Shown one piece after another: positions 51,792 to 61,141 of a DNA stretch of 64,000 bases. Origin of the DNA: Owenweeksia sp963758205 (GTDB taxonomy: Bacteria; Bacteroidota; Bacteroidia; Flavobacteriales; Schleiferiaceae); assembly GCA_963758205.1 (NCBI GenBank), contig CAVWUM010000005.1, positions 186,001 through 250,000 of the forward strand, read 5' to 3'. The notes under the pieces are model-generated. The model saw only the letters and a program-made list of their open reading frames with translations. It did not search any database and had not been told where the DNA came from. A program made the position numbers and the translations under genes. How positions within the stretch are numbered: position 1 is the stretch's first letter; every line of letters starts with the position of its first letter.

Positions 51792-52375
51792 TGGATTTAC
51801 TTAAAACTATAGTTGAGCTTCTTCCTTATGACCATCCCTTTCTTTTTGTGGATGAATTAACAGCCATTAATGAAAATGGAAGTGAAGGCCATTATACGTT
51901 CAGGGAAGATGAGTATTTCTACCGGGGACATTTTAAAGATAGGCCCGTTACACCAGGAGTTATTTTAACCGAGTGCATGGCACAAATCGGGCTGGTTTGT
52001 TTGGGGATTTATTTAAAACAAGGTTCTGTTACCCTGAGTGATCCTGATGAAAGAGGGATTGTATCAAATGGTGTGAATACTAAATCGGTCATCCTCAGTG
52101 GTTCGGCCAAAAGCCGAAATGTATCGAAGCCCGTCATCCTTAGTGGTTCGGCCAGAAGCCGAAGTGTATCGAAGGATGAAAACCTCACTTTCGTTTTCTC
52201 CGAATCCAACATGCTTTTTGAAAAAGCCGTATATCCGGGAGAAAAAGTACAAGTGGTATCTCAAAAAAAGTACTGGCGCCTGGGTAAACTTAAATGCCGG
52301 GTGGAGATGTTTAATGAAAATAGTGAACGCGTTTGTAGTGGGGAGTTGAGTGGAATTATCTTAAATGAAAAATAG
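51791..52375 (+). CDS. FabZ-like 3-hydroxyacyl-ACP dehydratase with inserted repeats
   Basis: The 194-residue hotdog protein has catalytic His15 in DHPFLFVDE and Glu61 in GHFKDRPVTPGVILTECMAQ. After residue 79, where relatives pass straight to a conserved strand, it carries about 50 extra residues (V80-D129) made of three copies of a 15-residue unit (VILSGSAKSRNVSKP and variants). They are encoded by palindromic repeats (see the repeat entry). The fold resumes at ENLTFVFSESNMLF. Without the insert the length would be about 144, as usual. The insert lies between two hotdog strands and may be tolerated as a loop. Confidence 0.83.
   Translation: MDLLKTIVELLPYDHPFLFVDELTAINENGSEGHYTFREDEYFYRGHFKDRPVTPGVILTECMAQIGLVCLGIYLKQGSVTLSDPDERGIVSNGVNTKSVILSGSAKSRNVSKPVILSGSARSRSVSKDENLTFVFSESNMLFEKAVYPGEKVQVVSQKKYWRLGKLKCRVEMFNENSERVCSGELSGIILNEK
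52028..52177 (+). repeat. Three palindromic repeat units inserted in frame in the dehydratase gene
   Basis: Two tandem 45-bp units begin at 52088 and 52133 (GTCATCCTCAGTGGTTCGGC... and GTCATCCTTAGTGGTTCGGC...). Each holds the hairpin TTCGGC...GCCGAA and ends GTATCGAAG. The second has inverted ends TCATCCTT/AAGGATGA. An older unit, GTTACCCTGAGTGATCCTGA..., starts at 52028. All three read in the frame of the protein (45 bp = 15 codons), with no stop. The same family occurs between genes at 56551-56692. Confidence 0.88.
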
Positions 52376-53642
52376 AGTTGTAATAACAGGCCTTGGGATA
52401 GTAGCACCAAATGGAGTTGGGGTTAAAGATTTTGAGGAGGCTATAAAGTCCGGCAAATCGGGTATAGAGTTTATACCTGAACTGGAGGAGTTGAACTTTC
52501 GCTGCACCGTGGGGGGAGCTCCCAAAATCACAGACGAACTTCTTGCAGCAAATTTTACAGAGTTAGAACTAAAGCGCCTTACCGCCAAAGGGGTTATTTA
52601 TGGCATCCTTGCGGGATTGGAGGCCTGGAGTGATGCCGGATTGTTTCAGGCTGAAACCAATGCTGAACCATACTGGAATTATGGAACAGTGTTCGGAGCG
52701 GGCATTAGCGGTATCAACACCTTACGGGATGCCATCTACAAAACGGATGACCTTAAAGTGCGTAAACTGGGAACTACAATGGTAGAGCAAACCATGCCCA
52801 GTGCCATCAGTGCCTTCCTTGGCGGGAAATTGGGCCTAGGCAATCTGGTAACTACCAATGCCTCTGCCTGTAGCACAGGTTCCGAATCTATTTTAATGGC
52901 TTATGAACGCATTAAGGATGGCAAGGCTACCATCATGCTGGCGGGTAGTTGTGATGCTGACAGCCCGCATGTATGGGGTGGTTTTGATGCCATGCGTGTA
53001 CTCAACTACAAGCATAATGATCAACCTGAAAAGGCATCGCGGCCAATGGCAGTCGATGCCACGGGATTTATACCCGGAAGCGGAGGCGGGGCTCTGGTTC
53101 TGGAGTCTCTTGAATCTGCAAAAGCAAGGGGGGCGAAAATATATGGTGAGATAACCGGAGGCTTTGTAAACTCAGGCGGACAAAGGGGAGGAGGAACCAT
53201 GACCGCCCCAAACCCTATCGGAATACAAAAATGCATTGAAGGCGCACTAAAAAATGCTGAAATAGAAGCCCGTGAAATTGACCTGATTTCGGGCCATCTG
53301 ACTTCCACCATGGGCGATGTACCCGAAATTGCCAACTGGAGCAAAGCCCTTGGCCGTAGCGGAAAAGACTTTCCGATGGTAAATTCGCTTAAATCCATGA
53401 CGGGGCATTGCCTTAGCGCAGCCGGTAGCATAGAGTCGGTAGCCTGTGTGCTGCAGTTGCAGGGTAACTATATTCATCCATCAATTAATTGTAAAGAGGT
53501 ACACCCCGGCATACTCGAATTAATTGATGAAAGCCGTATCCCACACCAATTAGTACAACAGGAAAACACTATCATTGCCAAGTCAAGCTTTGGCTTTGGC
53601 GATGTAAACTCCTGTATCATTTTTAAAAAATTCCGCGAATGA
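52365..53642 (+). CDS. Beta-ketoacyl-ACP synthase (KAS I/II family)
   Basis: The 425-residue protein shows the thiolase fold with nucleophile Cys169 in TNASACSTGSE and His residues in SGHLTSTMGD (about 309) and KSMTGHCLSAAG (about 345). The first His motif is normally 'NAHGTST'; here it is SGHLTST, a modest change near the active site. KSSFGFGDVNSCIIF closes the protein. It condenses malonyl-ACP with acyl-ACP. The start overlaps the dehydratase end by 11 bp, and its stop shares ATGA with the ACP gene, so translation is coupled. Confidence 0.9.
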   Translation: MKNRVVITGLGIVAPNGVGVKDFEEAIKSGKSGIEFIPELEELNFRCTVGGAPKITDELLAANFTELELKRLTAKGVIYGILAGLEAWSDAGLFQAETNAEPYWNYGTVFGAGISGINTLRDAIYKTDDLKVRKLGTTMVEQTMPSAISAFLGGKLGLGNLVTTNASACSTGSESILMAYERIKDGKATIMLAGSCDADSPHVWGGFDAMRVLNYKHNDQPEKASRPMAVDATGFIPGSGGGALVLESLESAKARGAKIYGEITGGFVNSGGQRGGGTMTAPNPIGIQKCIEGALKNAEIEAREIDLISGHLTSTMGDVPEIANWSKALGRSGKDFPMVNSLKSMTGHCLSAAGSIESVACVLQLQGNYIHPSINCKEVHPGILELIDESRIPHQLVQQENTIIAKSSFGFGDVNSCIIFKKFRE

Positions 53643-53899
53643 CACGCGAAGAGATAGAACTCAAACTCAAGACGATTATAAAACCTTATGTGCAAAATGA
53701 GGAGGCCTTTAAGAACCTGACGGCTGAAACGGATATGCTACAGGATTTGCAGATAAATTCGGCTCACCTGGTGGATATCATTTTGGATATGGAAGAAGAG
53801 TTTGATATTGAAATTGATGACGAAACAGCTGAAAAGATGCTTACTGTTGGGGAAGCAATAAACATTACCGAAGAGCTTCTACAAGAAAAGCAGGGTTGA
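53639..53899 (+). CDS. Dedicated acyl carrier protein
   Basis: The 86-residue, strongly acidic, four-helix protein has its phosphopantetheine Ser at position 41 in DLQINSAHLVDI, replacing the usual DSL by INSAH. A non-DSL site and the gene order suggest a private ACP for this locus rather than the main AcpP. It overlaps the KAS gene by ATGA. It would carry the growing chain among KAS, dehydratase and enoyl reductase. Confidence 0.87.
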   Translation: MTREEIELKLKTIIKPYVQNEEAFKNLTAETDMLQDLQINSAHLVDIILDMEEEFDIEIDDETAEKMLTVGEAINITEELLQEKQG

Positions 53900-53908
53900 T
53901 ATGACCGG

Positions 53909-54736
53909 CTAAACCAGCCTTATACCGTCATCCTCAATGCTTATAAGCTTTTGCCTCAAAAGCCCGCCAATAGCCTTTTTAAAGGTTTTTTTACTCATTT
54001 CCAGCCTATTGGAAATCTCATCAGGATTACTTTTATCATTAAGGTTTAAAAAACCTTTGTTGGCTTTTAAAGCCTCCAGTATTTTTTGGGCATTTGGCTC
54101 AACCCCGCTATAACCCTGCTTTTGCAGGATGATGTCAATCTTATTATCCTCCCGAATGTTTTTGACATAGCCTGTGGTTCTTTCTCCAATATTTACCTTT
54201 TTGAATATCTCATTATCATAAATGAGCCCCAGGTATTGATTATCTACAATTACATTATAACCCAGCGGTGTTTGTTTCCAGACCAATAAATCCACTTCCT
54301 GGTTCGGTTTCAGCATGATATCGCGCTTCTCCAAAAAGTTTTCCAGCTTGGCAGAGGCCGTAATGCGATCCGTCATTTTATCTACATATACATATACTAC
54401 ATACCAGTTGCCTTCCTGCATTCGGCCTTCCTGCTCTATAAACGGGCAAAAAAGATCTTTCTCTAATCCCCACTCTAAAAAGGCACCGACACGCGTGAGC
54501 TGTTTAGCCCGCAGGTAAGCAAACTCACCCACATGTGCCTTAGGTTTCATGGTTGTGGCAATGGGCCTTTCTTCAGAATCGAGGTAAACAAAAACCTCAA
54601 TTTCATCACCTTCCATGGCGCCCTCGGGTACCCACTTTACAGGAAGCAGGACATCATCGCCATTTTCATCTTCCAGAAAAAAGCCAACACTGGTGTGGCG
54701 TACGATGGTGAGGGTATTGTATTTTCCGAGTTCCAC
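53909..54736 (-). CDS. CvfB-like S1-domain RNA-binding protein
   Basis: The 275-residue protein is a chain of S1-like beta barrels (GKYNTLTIVRHTSVGFFLEDENG, VGEFAYLRAKQLTRVGAFLEWG, GYVKNIREDNKIDIILQKQGY). It ends in a winged-helix domain (DKSNPDEISNRLEMSKKTFKKAIGGLLRQKLI). This is the CvfB architecture. In firmicutes CvfB affects virulence and RNA turnover. It is convergent with the ACP gene (9 nt between the stops) and therefore marks the right edge of the polyketide locus. Confidence 0.9.
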   Translation of the reverse strand: MELGKYNTLTIVRHTSVGFFLEDENGDDVLLPVKWVPEGAMEGDEIEVFVYLDSEERPIATTMKPKAHVGEFAYLRAKQLTRVGAFLEWGLEKDLFCPFIEQEGRMQEGNWYVVYVYVDKMTDRITASAKLENFLEKRDIMLKPNQEVDLLVWKQTPLGYNVIVDNQYLGLIYDNEIFKKVNIGERTTGYVKNIREDNKIDIILQKQGYSGVEPNAQKILEALKANKGFLNLNDKSNPDEISNRLEMSKKTFKKAIGGLLRQKLISIEDDGIRLV

Positions 54737-54897
54737 TGTGATACTAGGGTTTTAAAGTTTTAATGTTTAAGGTTGTAAGGATTGAAGGCTGCAAAGATGG
54801 GGAGATTTAACAGTTTTTATTAAATAATGATATTTTTTAGGTAAGTGAACCCTGGTTTGACCTAAAGTATATATTTACCGAACTAAAGACTGCCTTA

Positions 54898-56436
54898 ATG
54901 AAAAAATTTACCTTACTACTTGTTTGTATAGTTAACTTATCTTTTACAGAAATATATGCCTCTCATATTATGGGTGGAGATATTCGAATCGAATTTATTG
55001 GAGATTCGACAAATACGCCCAAACATTATATGGTGCATGTAAACCTTTATAGGAGATATACGGGTGGGGCATCTTTACCATCAACCATTTCTACAATGGT
55101 TGATGCACCCTGTTTTTCTAATACAACTATAAGTCTTAACCGTTTTTTACCTGCAGGAGTTACCCCGGCAGGTGATGGTGGTTTTTTTCCAAACTTAAGT
55201 GAGTGTTCCAGTATCACCCCAGGAAACTTATTTCAAGTATCGGTTCATTCCTATAAAAAGGATATCGTACTTACAGGTAACTGCCAATACAAATTTAGTA
55301 CGGAAATATTGGGAAGAACTTTTTCAAGCAATTTAAATCCTTATAGTGGCAATTTTTACATAGAGGCATTGCTTAACATAGTACCATGGACAAACAGCAC
55401 ACCTAAATTTGAGGAATATCCCCGATTTTATCACTGTCTTAATCAATCAGTGCAGGCAAATTTTTCGGTAATAGATGAAGAAGGGGATTCTATATACTAC
55501 ACACGTTCAGTACCCCAGGGCACATTCGGAAGCACATACTCCTATCAAACGGGATATTCTAAAAATCAGTTTCTGCCAACTGCCGGTGGGGTAGTATTTG
55601 ATTCCATTACCGGGCAAATGACATTTCAACCCAGCGCACTTGGACGTTTTGTGGCTAAAATCAAGGTAAGAGAGTATAGGTTTGACACAATAAATAATGT
55701 ATGGAATTTTATGTCCACCATCAGTAATGATTTGACCTATTACATTGAAAGCTCCTGTGATACTTCCGTCAAAACAGGCCATTTGGTTAAGGATTCCACA
55801 GGTTTTGATACTACGGCCGTATATTATTGCAGCGATAGCACTATTGACCTTACTACTCAAAGTCTGTATATGGTTTCGAGCCTCGCGGCTGATGGTAGTG
55901 ATTTTTCAATTACAGGATTATCAGGTAAATCATATCAATTGGTGGGTGCCAGAGCTATTAATCAATTTAACTCTCAATATGCCTCAGGGATAAGATTACA
56001 CCTGCTTGACAGCCTTACTCAAAGCGATACTTTGATTGTTAAAATGCGATTAGGTACAGACTCAAATAGCATTCTGAATCACTGTGGCTATGAATTTAAT
56101 ACGATGGACTCGGTGCTAGTAGCTGCGCTGGATACCTGTACCAAAATATTGCCTCCATCAGCCTTGGCAGAAAGCCAATTGGAAAGGTTAATTAGCATTT
56201 ATCCTAATCCAACAGTTGATAAGTTGAGTATAGAGTTATCGCCTTTGCTCAGGGGAAACGTTACAAAGCTGTTATTAACTAACATATTCGGTAGAAAGAT
56301 TTTTGAAATCGATTCAAGCGAATTGAATAATCCCATTAGCGAAATATCAACTTTTGGTCTTCCAAAGGGAATTTATTTACTGGTGATAGAAGCTACAGGT
56401 TATCAGTTATATGTTAAAAAGATAATCATAAAATAA
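54898..56436 (+). CDS. T9SS type A sorting-domain surface protein
   Basis: The 512-residue protein has a signal peptide (MKKFTLLLVCIVNLSFTEIYA) followed directly by SHIMGGDIRIEFIG, an opening frequent in gliding-associated surface proteins of Bacteroidota. Ig/PKD-like beta domains fill the middle. Residues about 435-512 form a Por sorting domain (ISIYPNPTVDKLSIEL..., LPKGIYLLVIEATGYQLYVKKIIIK). It should be exported by type IX secretion and attached to or released from the cell surface. Confidence 0.85.
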   Translation: MKKFTLLLVCIVNLSFTEIYASHIMGGDIRIEFIGDSTNTPKHYMVHVNLYRRYTGGASLPSTISTMVDAPCFSNTTISLNRFLPAGVTPAGDGGFFPNLSECSSITPGNLFQVSVHSYKKDIVLTGNCQYKFSTEILGRTFSSNLNPYSGNFYIEALLNIVPWTNSTPKFEEYPRFYHCLNQSVQANFSVIDEEGDSIYYTRSVPQGTFGSTYSYQTGYSKNQFLPTAGGVVFDSITGQMTFQPSALGRFVAKIKVREYRFDTINNVWNFMSTISNDLTYYIESSCDTSVKTGHLVKDSTGFDTTAVYYCSDSTIDLTTQSLYMVSSLAADGSDFSITGLSGKSYQLVGARAINQFNSQYASGIRLHLLDSLTQSDTLIVKMRLGTDSNSILNHCGYEFNTMDSVLVAALDTCTKILPPSALAESQLERLISIYPNPTVDKLSIELSPLLRGNVTKLLLTNIFGRKIFEIDSSELNNPISEISTFGLPKGIYLLVIEATGYQLYVKKIIIK

Positions 56437-56550
56437 CTGGATAACTCAATTACGGGTTGTACTTGCCAAATAGGGGCTGTTGCTCCTTCTAACTTTTGGG
56501 CTGTAGGCCACTCAGTATGACCTGAATTTAACTTGTTTAAGGCATGTTCT

Positions 56551-56692
56551 GTCACCCTGAGTTTTTTCTTTTGGTGATAAACCAAAAAGAAAAGGTATCG
56601 AGGGGTGTTTACACAAATTCCTATTTTACAAACCGTTTATGCTTCGATACTTTAGTCTTATGCTTGCGCATAGACCAAAACTCAGCATGATA
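56551..56692. repeat. Inverted pair of palindromic repeats
   Basis: Unit 1 (56551-56607) starts GTCACCCTGAG, has a long hairpin (TTTTCTTTTGGT with ACCAAAAAGAAAA), and ends GTATCGAGGGGTG. Unit 2 (56637-56692) is in the opposite orientation: read on the minus strand it starts TCATGCTGAG, has the hairpin GTCTATGC/GCATAAGAC, and ends GTATCGAAGCAT. The same end sequences occur in the repeats inside the dehydratase gene. It fills the 309-nt spacer between the T9SS gene and tex. Confidence 0.8.
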
Positions 56693-56745
56693 CTACTGCA
56701 TTAGCCAGTCTAAATACTAGTGTCTAGTATCTAACTACTTCCTCC

Positions 56746-58875
56746 TCAAACTTCCTTCATACTCAGTTGTATCCGCTTACGCGGGATATCCACTTCCATA
56801 ACCTTTACGGTTACTTGTTGCTGAAGCCGCACAATTTCATTGGGATCACTTACAAATCGGTCGGCCAGTTGAGAGATGTGTACCAGACCATCCTGCTTTA
56901 CGCCAATATCTACAAAGGCGCCAAATTTGGTGATGTTACTTACAACGCCAGGTAGAATCATGCCCTCGCGCAAGTCTTCCATTTTGCGGATGTTGGGGTC
57001 AAAAGAGAATACCTCGGTTTTACCACGCGGGTCGCGGCCAATTTTTCCCAATTCAGAAACTATATCCTCTAAGGTGGGTAGTCCCACATCTTCAGTAATG
57101 TAGCGGCTCAAATCAATTTCTTCCAGTTTTTTGGTAGCTCCAATTAATGAGGAAACCTGTCGGTTCAGGTCTTTGGCCATTTTTTGCACCACATCGTAAC
57201 TTTCAGGGTGCACCGCTGAATTGTCCAAAGGATTATCACCACCCGAAATACGTAAAAATCCTGCACTCTGCTCAAAAGCCTTAGGGCCAAGGCCATTTAC
57301 TTTCTTCAATTCCTTACGTGAAGAAAAGGCTCCGTTCTCATCTCTGTGTTTTACAATGTTTTCCGCAAGTTTTGGCCCCAGGCCGGAAACATAGGTAAGC
57401 AAGTGTTTACTGGCAGTATTTAAGTTTACACCAACCTGGTTCACTACACTTTCCACTACTTTATCCAGACTGTCTTTCAGTTTATTTTGATCTATATCAT
57501 GCTGGTATTGGCCCACACCAATGCTCTTGGGGTCAATCTTTACCAGTTCTGCCAGAGGATCCATCAGTCTGCGGCCAATGGAAACTGCGCCACGTACTGT
57601 AACATCATAGTTAGGGAATTCCTCGCGGGCCACCTTACTGGCTGAGTAAATAGAAGCTCCCGCTTCATTTACCACATACACCTCCACATCTTTGGGCAGG
57701 CGCAGCTTTCGCTGGATGAAGTCCTCCGTTTCGCGGCCAGCCGTACCATTCCCAATAGCAATGGCTTCCAGTTTATAGGTTTCTATAAGGCGGCTGATTT
57801 TAGCCGCTGCCTGTCCACTTTCCGATTGGGGTGGATGAGGATAGATATTTTCGTTGGTTAAGAGGCCACCTTGTTCATCAAGTGCCACTACTTTGCAACC
57901 CGTTCTAAATCCAGGATCGATGGCCAAAACTCTTTTGGGGCCAAGGGGAGGGGCCATAAGCAACTGACGCAGGTTTTCTGCAAAAACGGCTATGGCCTCA
58001 TCATCCGCTTTTTCCTTGCTATGGTTTTTAAACTCCGTTTCAATAGAAGAACTCAACAGTCTTTTATAAGAGTCTTTTACAGCCAACTCCACCTGTTCAG
58101 AAGCTTCATTGCGGCCTTTTATAAATATTTTGTGCAGCGCACCCAAGGCCTCATCTTCATCCGGAAGGATATGCACCCTTAGCAAACCTTCAGCTTCAGC
58201 ACGCCTTATGGCCAGCATACGGTGGCTGGGGCAGCGCTTTAGCGGTTCGCTAAATTCAAAGTAATCTCTGTACTTGGCGGCCTCCTCTTCCTTGCCCTTT
58301 ACTAGCTTAGCGCTTATTTGGGCCGAACGGCTAAACAGCCTACGGATGGTATTTCGAGCATAGCCGTTTTCGTTTATCCACTCGGCCATAATATCACGGG
58401 CCCCGGCCAGGGCATCATCCACAGATTCTACATCACCCTTTACAAAACGCATGGCAAAACCTTCTACATCTGTAATATCCTGCTTCATCAGTGTGCCAGC
58501 CAATGGCTCTAAGCCTTTTTCGCGCGCTACAGAAGCACGTGTTTTGCGCTTGGGCTTATAGGGCAGGTAAAGATCTTCCAGTTCGGTAAGGTTCCAGGTA
58601 GCCTTCAATTTGGTTTTAAGTTCCGGTGTTAACATATCCTGAGAAGCAATACTCTCCAAAATGCTTTGCCTGCGCTTCTCGATCTCTTCCAGCTTTTTCC
58701 GCTCCTGCTGGATGTTGCCAATTTGAATCTCATCCAGACTCCCTGTTGCTTCCTTTCTATATCTTGAAATAAATGGCACGGTAGCTCCTTCTGCCAAAAG
58801 GGAAACCGTATTCTCAACCTGCCTGGCAGATATGTTCAGGTTATTGGAAATATGGGGGATGAGGGTAGAGGACAT
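56746..58875 (-). CDS. tex: Tex-family RNA-binding transcription accessory protein
   Basis: From ATG 58875 the protein has 709 residues. The order is an N-terminal helical domain (HISNNLNISARQVENTV...), a YqgF/RuvC-like domain with VLAIDPGFRTGCKVVALDEQG near 325-345, helix-hairpin-helix elements (LLTYVSGLGPKLAENIV, LKKVNGLGPKAFEQ near 500-540), and a C-terminal S1 domain (GMILPGVVSNITKFGAFVDIGV). This full set defines Tex. A frame start 24 nt earlier uses TTG and lacks support. It affects transcription/RNA processing and is widely conserved. Confidence 0.93.
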   Translation of the reverse strand: MSSTLIPHISNNLNISARQVENTVSLLAEGATVPFISRYRKEATGSLDEIQIGNIQQERKKLEEIEKRRQSILESIASQDMLTPELKTKLKATWNLTELEDLYLPYKPKRKTRASVAREKGLEPLAGTLMKQDITDVEGFAMRFVKGDVESVDDALAGARDIMAEWINENGYARNTIRRLFSRSAQISAKLVKGKEEEAAKYRDYFEFSEPLKRCPSHRMLAIRRAEAEGLLRVHILPDEDEALGALHKIFIKGRNEASEQVELAVKDSYKRLLSSSIETEFKNHSKEKADDEAIAVFAENLRQLLMAPPLGPKRVLAIDPGFRTGCKVVALDEQGGLLTNENIYPHPPQSESGQAAAKISRLIETYKLEAIAIGNGTAGRETEDFIQRKLRLPKDVEVYVVNEAGASIYSASKVAREEFPNYDVTVRGAVSIGRRLMDPLAELVKIDPKSIGVGQYQHDIDQNKLKDSLDKVVESVVNQVGVNLNTASKHLLTYVSGLGPKLAENIVKHRDENGAFSSRKELKKVNGLGPKAFEQSAGFLRISGGDNPLDNSAVHPESYDVVQKMAKDLNRQVSSLIGATKKLEEIDLSRYITEDVGLPTLEDIVSELGKIGRDPRGKTEVFSFDPNIRKMEDLREGMILPGVVSNITKFGAFVDIGVKQDGLVHISQLADRFVSDPNEIVRLQQQVTVKVMEVDIPRKRIQLSMKEV

Positions 58876-59059
58876 TGGAAGAATTATGGTTTCCAGCAAA
58901 AGTATAGGTTATAACTTCTTTAAACCTTCGCAGGTTTCGATTTACTCTACAAGTCACGCTGGTCTCAAAAGCCTCTGATAGATTTTGGTAAGAGTTTTTT
59001 GTAAATAATATCCTAAAAAAGGATAGATTTGACAACCACTATTTAATACCTATTGTACT

Positions 59060-60262
59060 ATGCTTAGCCTTACAAAACTGAATCTGTGTTTATTAGCCGT
59101 TTTCGCTATACTATTTCTGGCATCCTGTGAAAAAAGAGATTTGGGTGGAAGTACTCCTTTAAATCCGCTCGATACTTCAACTACTAAACCAGTTGACACC
59201 ACATCAAATAATCCTAATAACCCGGTGCCTAACACTACACCAATAAGATGCAATGGGGCCGATTCTACTTCAGTTTTTATACCAGGTACTGTAACTGATG
59301 CTTAACATAGTGGAAGTAACAATTTGTTAATCATAGGTACCATTCAGCCCAATGCACTGGTTATTGTTGATAAAAATACAGATAGCGTTTATTCAGTTTC
59401 TTTAAATAAAGAACCTCTTTCTGTTAGCGTATCTCTTGATGGTCAAAGAGCAGCCATTGGGCATGATGGAGCAGTTTCATATGTAGATATTAATCAGCAC
59501 AGCCTTTTGTTTTATGAAGTAGTACCATGCAAGGCCGGGGATGTGGTACTTGGTAATAATAATTATATATATGCTTTTCCCAGCGATGGCCAATGGACGG
59601 ATATAGTTTGCTTTAGTATAAATACTAGGAGTGTAACCTACCACACGGGTAACTCAGTAAGACAAGGAACCAAGGCGAAATTATCGCCTCTCGGTCAGGC
59701 CATATATGGTGCGGATAATGGGTTAAGTCCCAGTGATATTGAAAAGTATAATATTAGTGGTGGTACCGCCACGTACCTTTATGATTCGCCCTATCATGGG
59801 GATTATCCTTTTGGGGGTGATTTATGGATTAATGAATCCGGTACCCGGCTTATTTCCAAAGCCCGTACAATACTGCAGTTAACAGAAAGCCCAGGTCTTG
59901 ATCTTACTTATGCCGGAACGTTAAGTGGCAGGTCAGGCATGTCAAGCTACCAGGATTTATTGATTCATGCTGACCATAGTAATGGGGCCAATAAGTTATT
60001 TACCATTTTCAGTAATGGTGAGTACAGTCACTCCACTAAATTTGGTCCGGATAGTTTACTGCGGATTTATGACGGAACCTATTTTGGATTTGTGGAAAAC
60101 CGGTTAATACCCTATGTGAAGCAGGCCGGCGAATGCTTTAGAAGTGAAATTCATTATGGATATTTTAATGATTCGGGTACAGAGTATTATATGATTATGA
60201 AAGTGTCATCCGTGGAGAATCCTAATAAAATAATGTGGACTGTAAGTACTATGGAAGTATAA
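59060..60262 (+). pseudogene. Lipoprotein with a beta-propeller-like domain, split by an in-frame stop
   Basis: The frame opens at ATG 59060 with a lipoprotein signal (lipobox LASC, Cys23) and a Thr/Pro/Asn-rich linker. It then meets TAA at 59303-59305 and continues in the same frame without other stops to 60262. The downstream part codes about 319 residues of YVTN-like strands (NALVIVDKNTDSVYSVSLNKEPL, AIGHDGAVSYVDIN). Uninterrupted, this would be a 400-codon lipoprotein with a seven-bladed-propeller-type domain. The substitution (for example from CAA, GAA or AAA) is the only defect. A TTG at 59324 could restart a truncated, non-exported form. Confidence 0.75.
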
Positions 60263-60263
60263 C

Positions 60264-60950
60264 TTACTTCATAAACTGAACAACCCTTTCCGCCAATACA
60301 CCCAATTCCACCTTTTCTATTGGGTGTTTAAATCCATCAAATATTTCAAAGGTGCTTTTGGGTATTGAATCGGCAACTTGCTTTGTTTCTTCCTGGGTAA
60401 CCATGTTGTCGGCACTACCAGCCGTTAATAGTACCGGGCAACCAACCCGGCTAAAGTCCTTTGGCTGAAGAGCCACGCCATTACCAAGAGCTTGCATCAT
60501 GCCAGCCGTTTTGGATAAGACCATCTTCCAATCTAAAGGAGCGTGGCGCTCTTTTAGTTGAGTGGCAAACTGCGGCACCTTCTCTTCAATCACATCCGGG
60601 TTCAGCATTCCTACTTCATGGGCGGCAGACTCAGGTGTCCAGTTAAATTTGGTACCCAAAGTCATGATTCGGTTTACCTTGTCGGGAAACTCCATGGCCA
60701 GCTTTAAAGCTACATACCCGCCCATGCTGTAGCCAAAAATGTCGGGTTTGTTCAACTTTTCATCCTCTATAAACTGACGAAGGTTTTCCATAAAATGATC
60801 CAATGAAAAGTCTCTGGTGCTGCGCCTGCCACCATGGCCTTCAAAATTAAGGGTATGTATTGCGAACTCATTTTTCAGCCTTTCGGCCAGAGGTTGAAGC
60901 TGTTGTTGGCTACCAAGCGCACCGTGTAGAAGTATCAGAGGCTGTTTCAT
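60264..60950 (-). CDS. Alpha/beta hydrolase
   Basis: From ATG 60950 the protein has 228 residues: KQPLILLHGALGSQQQLQPL (oxyanion HG), nucleophile in FGYSMGGYVAL, acid in TAGSADNMVTQEE and the His in DGFKHPIEKV. The complete triad suggests an esterase or MenH/BioH-like enzyme, but the substrate is not evident. A longer frame reaching 61073 lacks a conserved N-terminus and would extend into the divergent promoter region, so the inner ATG is preferred. Confidence 0.83.
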   Translation of the reverse strand: MKQPLILLHGALGSQQQLQPLAERLKNEFAIHTLNFEGHGGRRSTRDFSLDHFMENLRQFIEDEKLNKPDIFGYSMGGYVALKLAMEFPDKVNRIMTLGTKFNWTPESAAHEVGMLNPDVIEEKVPQFATQLKERHAPLDWKMVLSKTAGMMQALGNGVALQPKDFSRVGCPVLLTAGSADNMVTQEETKQVADSIPKSTFEIFDGFKHPIEKVELGVLAERVVQFMK

Positions 60951-61141
60951 GAAAAGTATTTTTACCGGACTAAATTTAGGATGATATATGTTATTAAGGT
61001 ATGAGTTTGTGCCTTCGGGTATTATTTCAGCGAAAGCAAAAGCTTCGGGCTTTGGATTTAGAATATTCAGCAAATAGGTTGCTCTCCTTATATTTTAAAA
61101 TTAATATCGCGAGCGAATAGCGCAATGCAGCTTAAAGCAAG

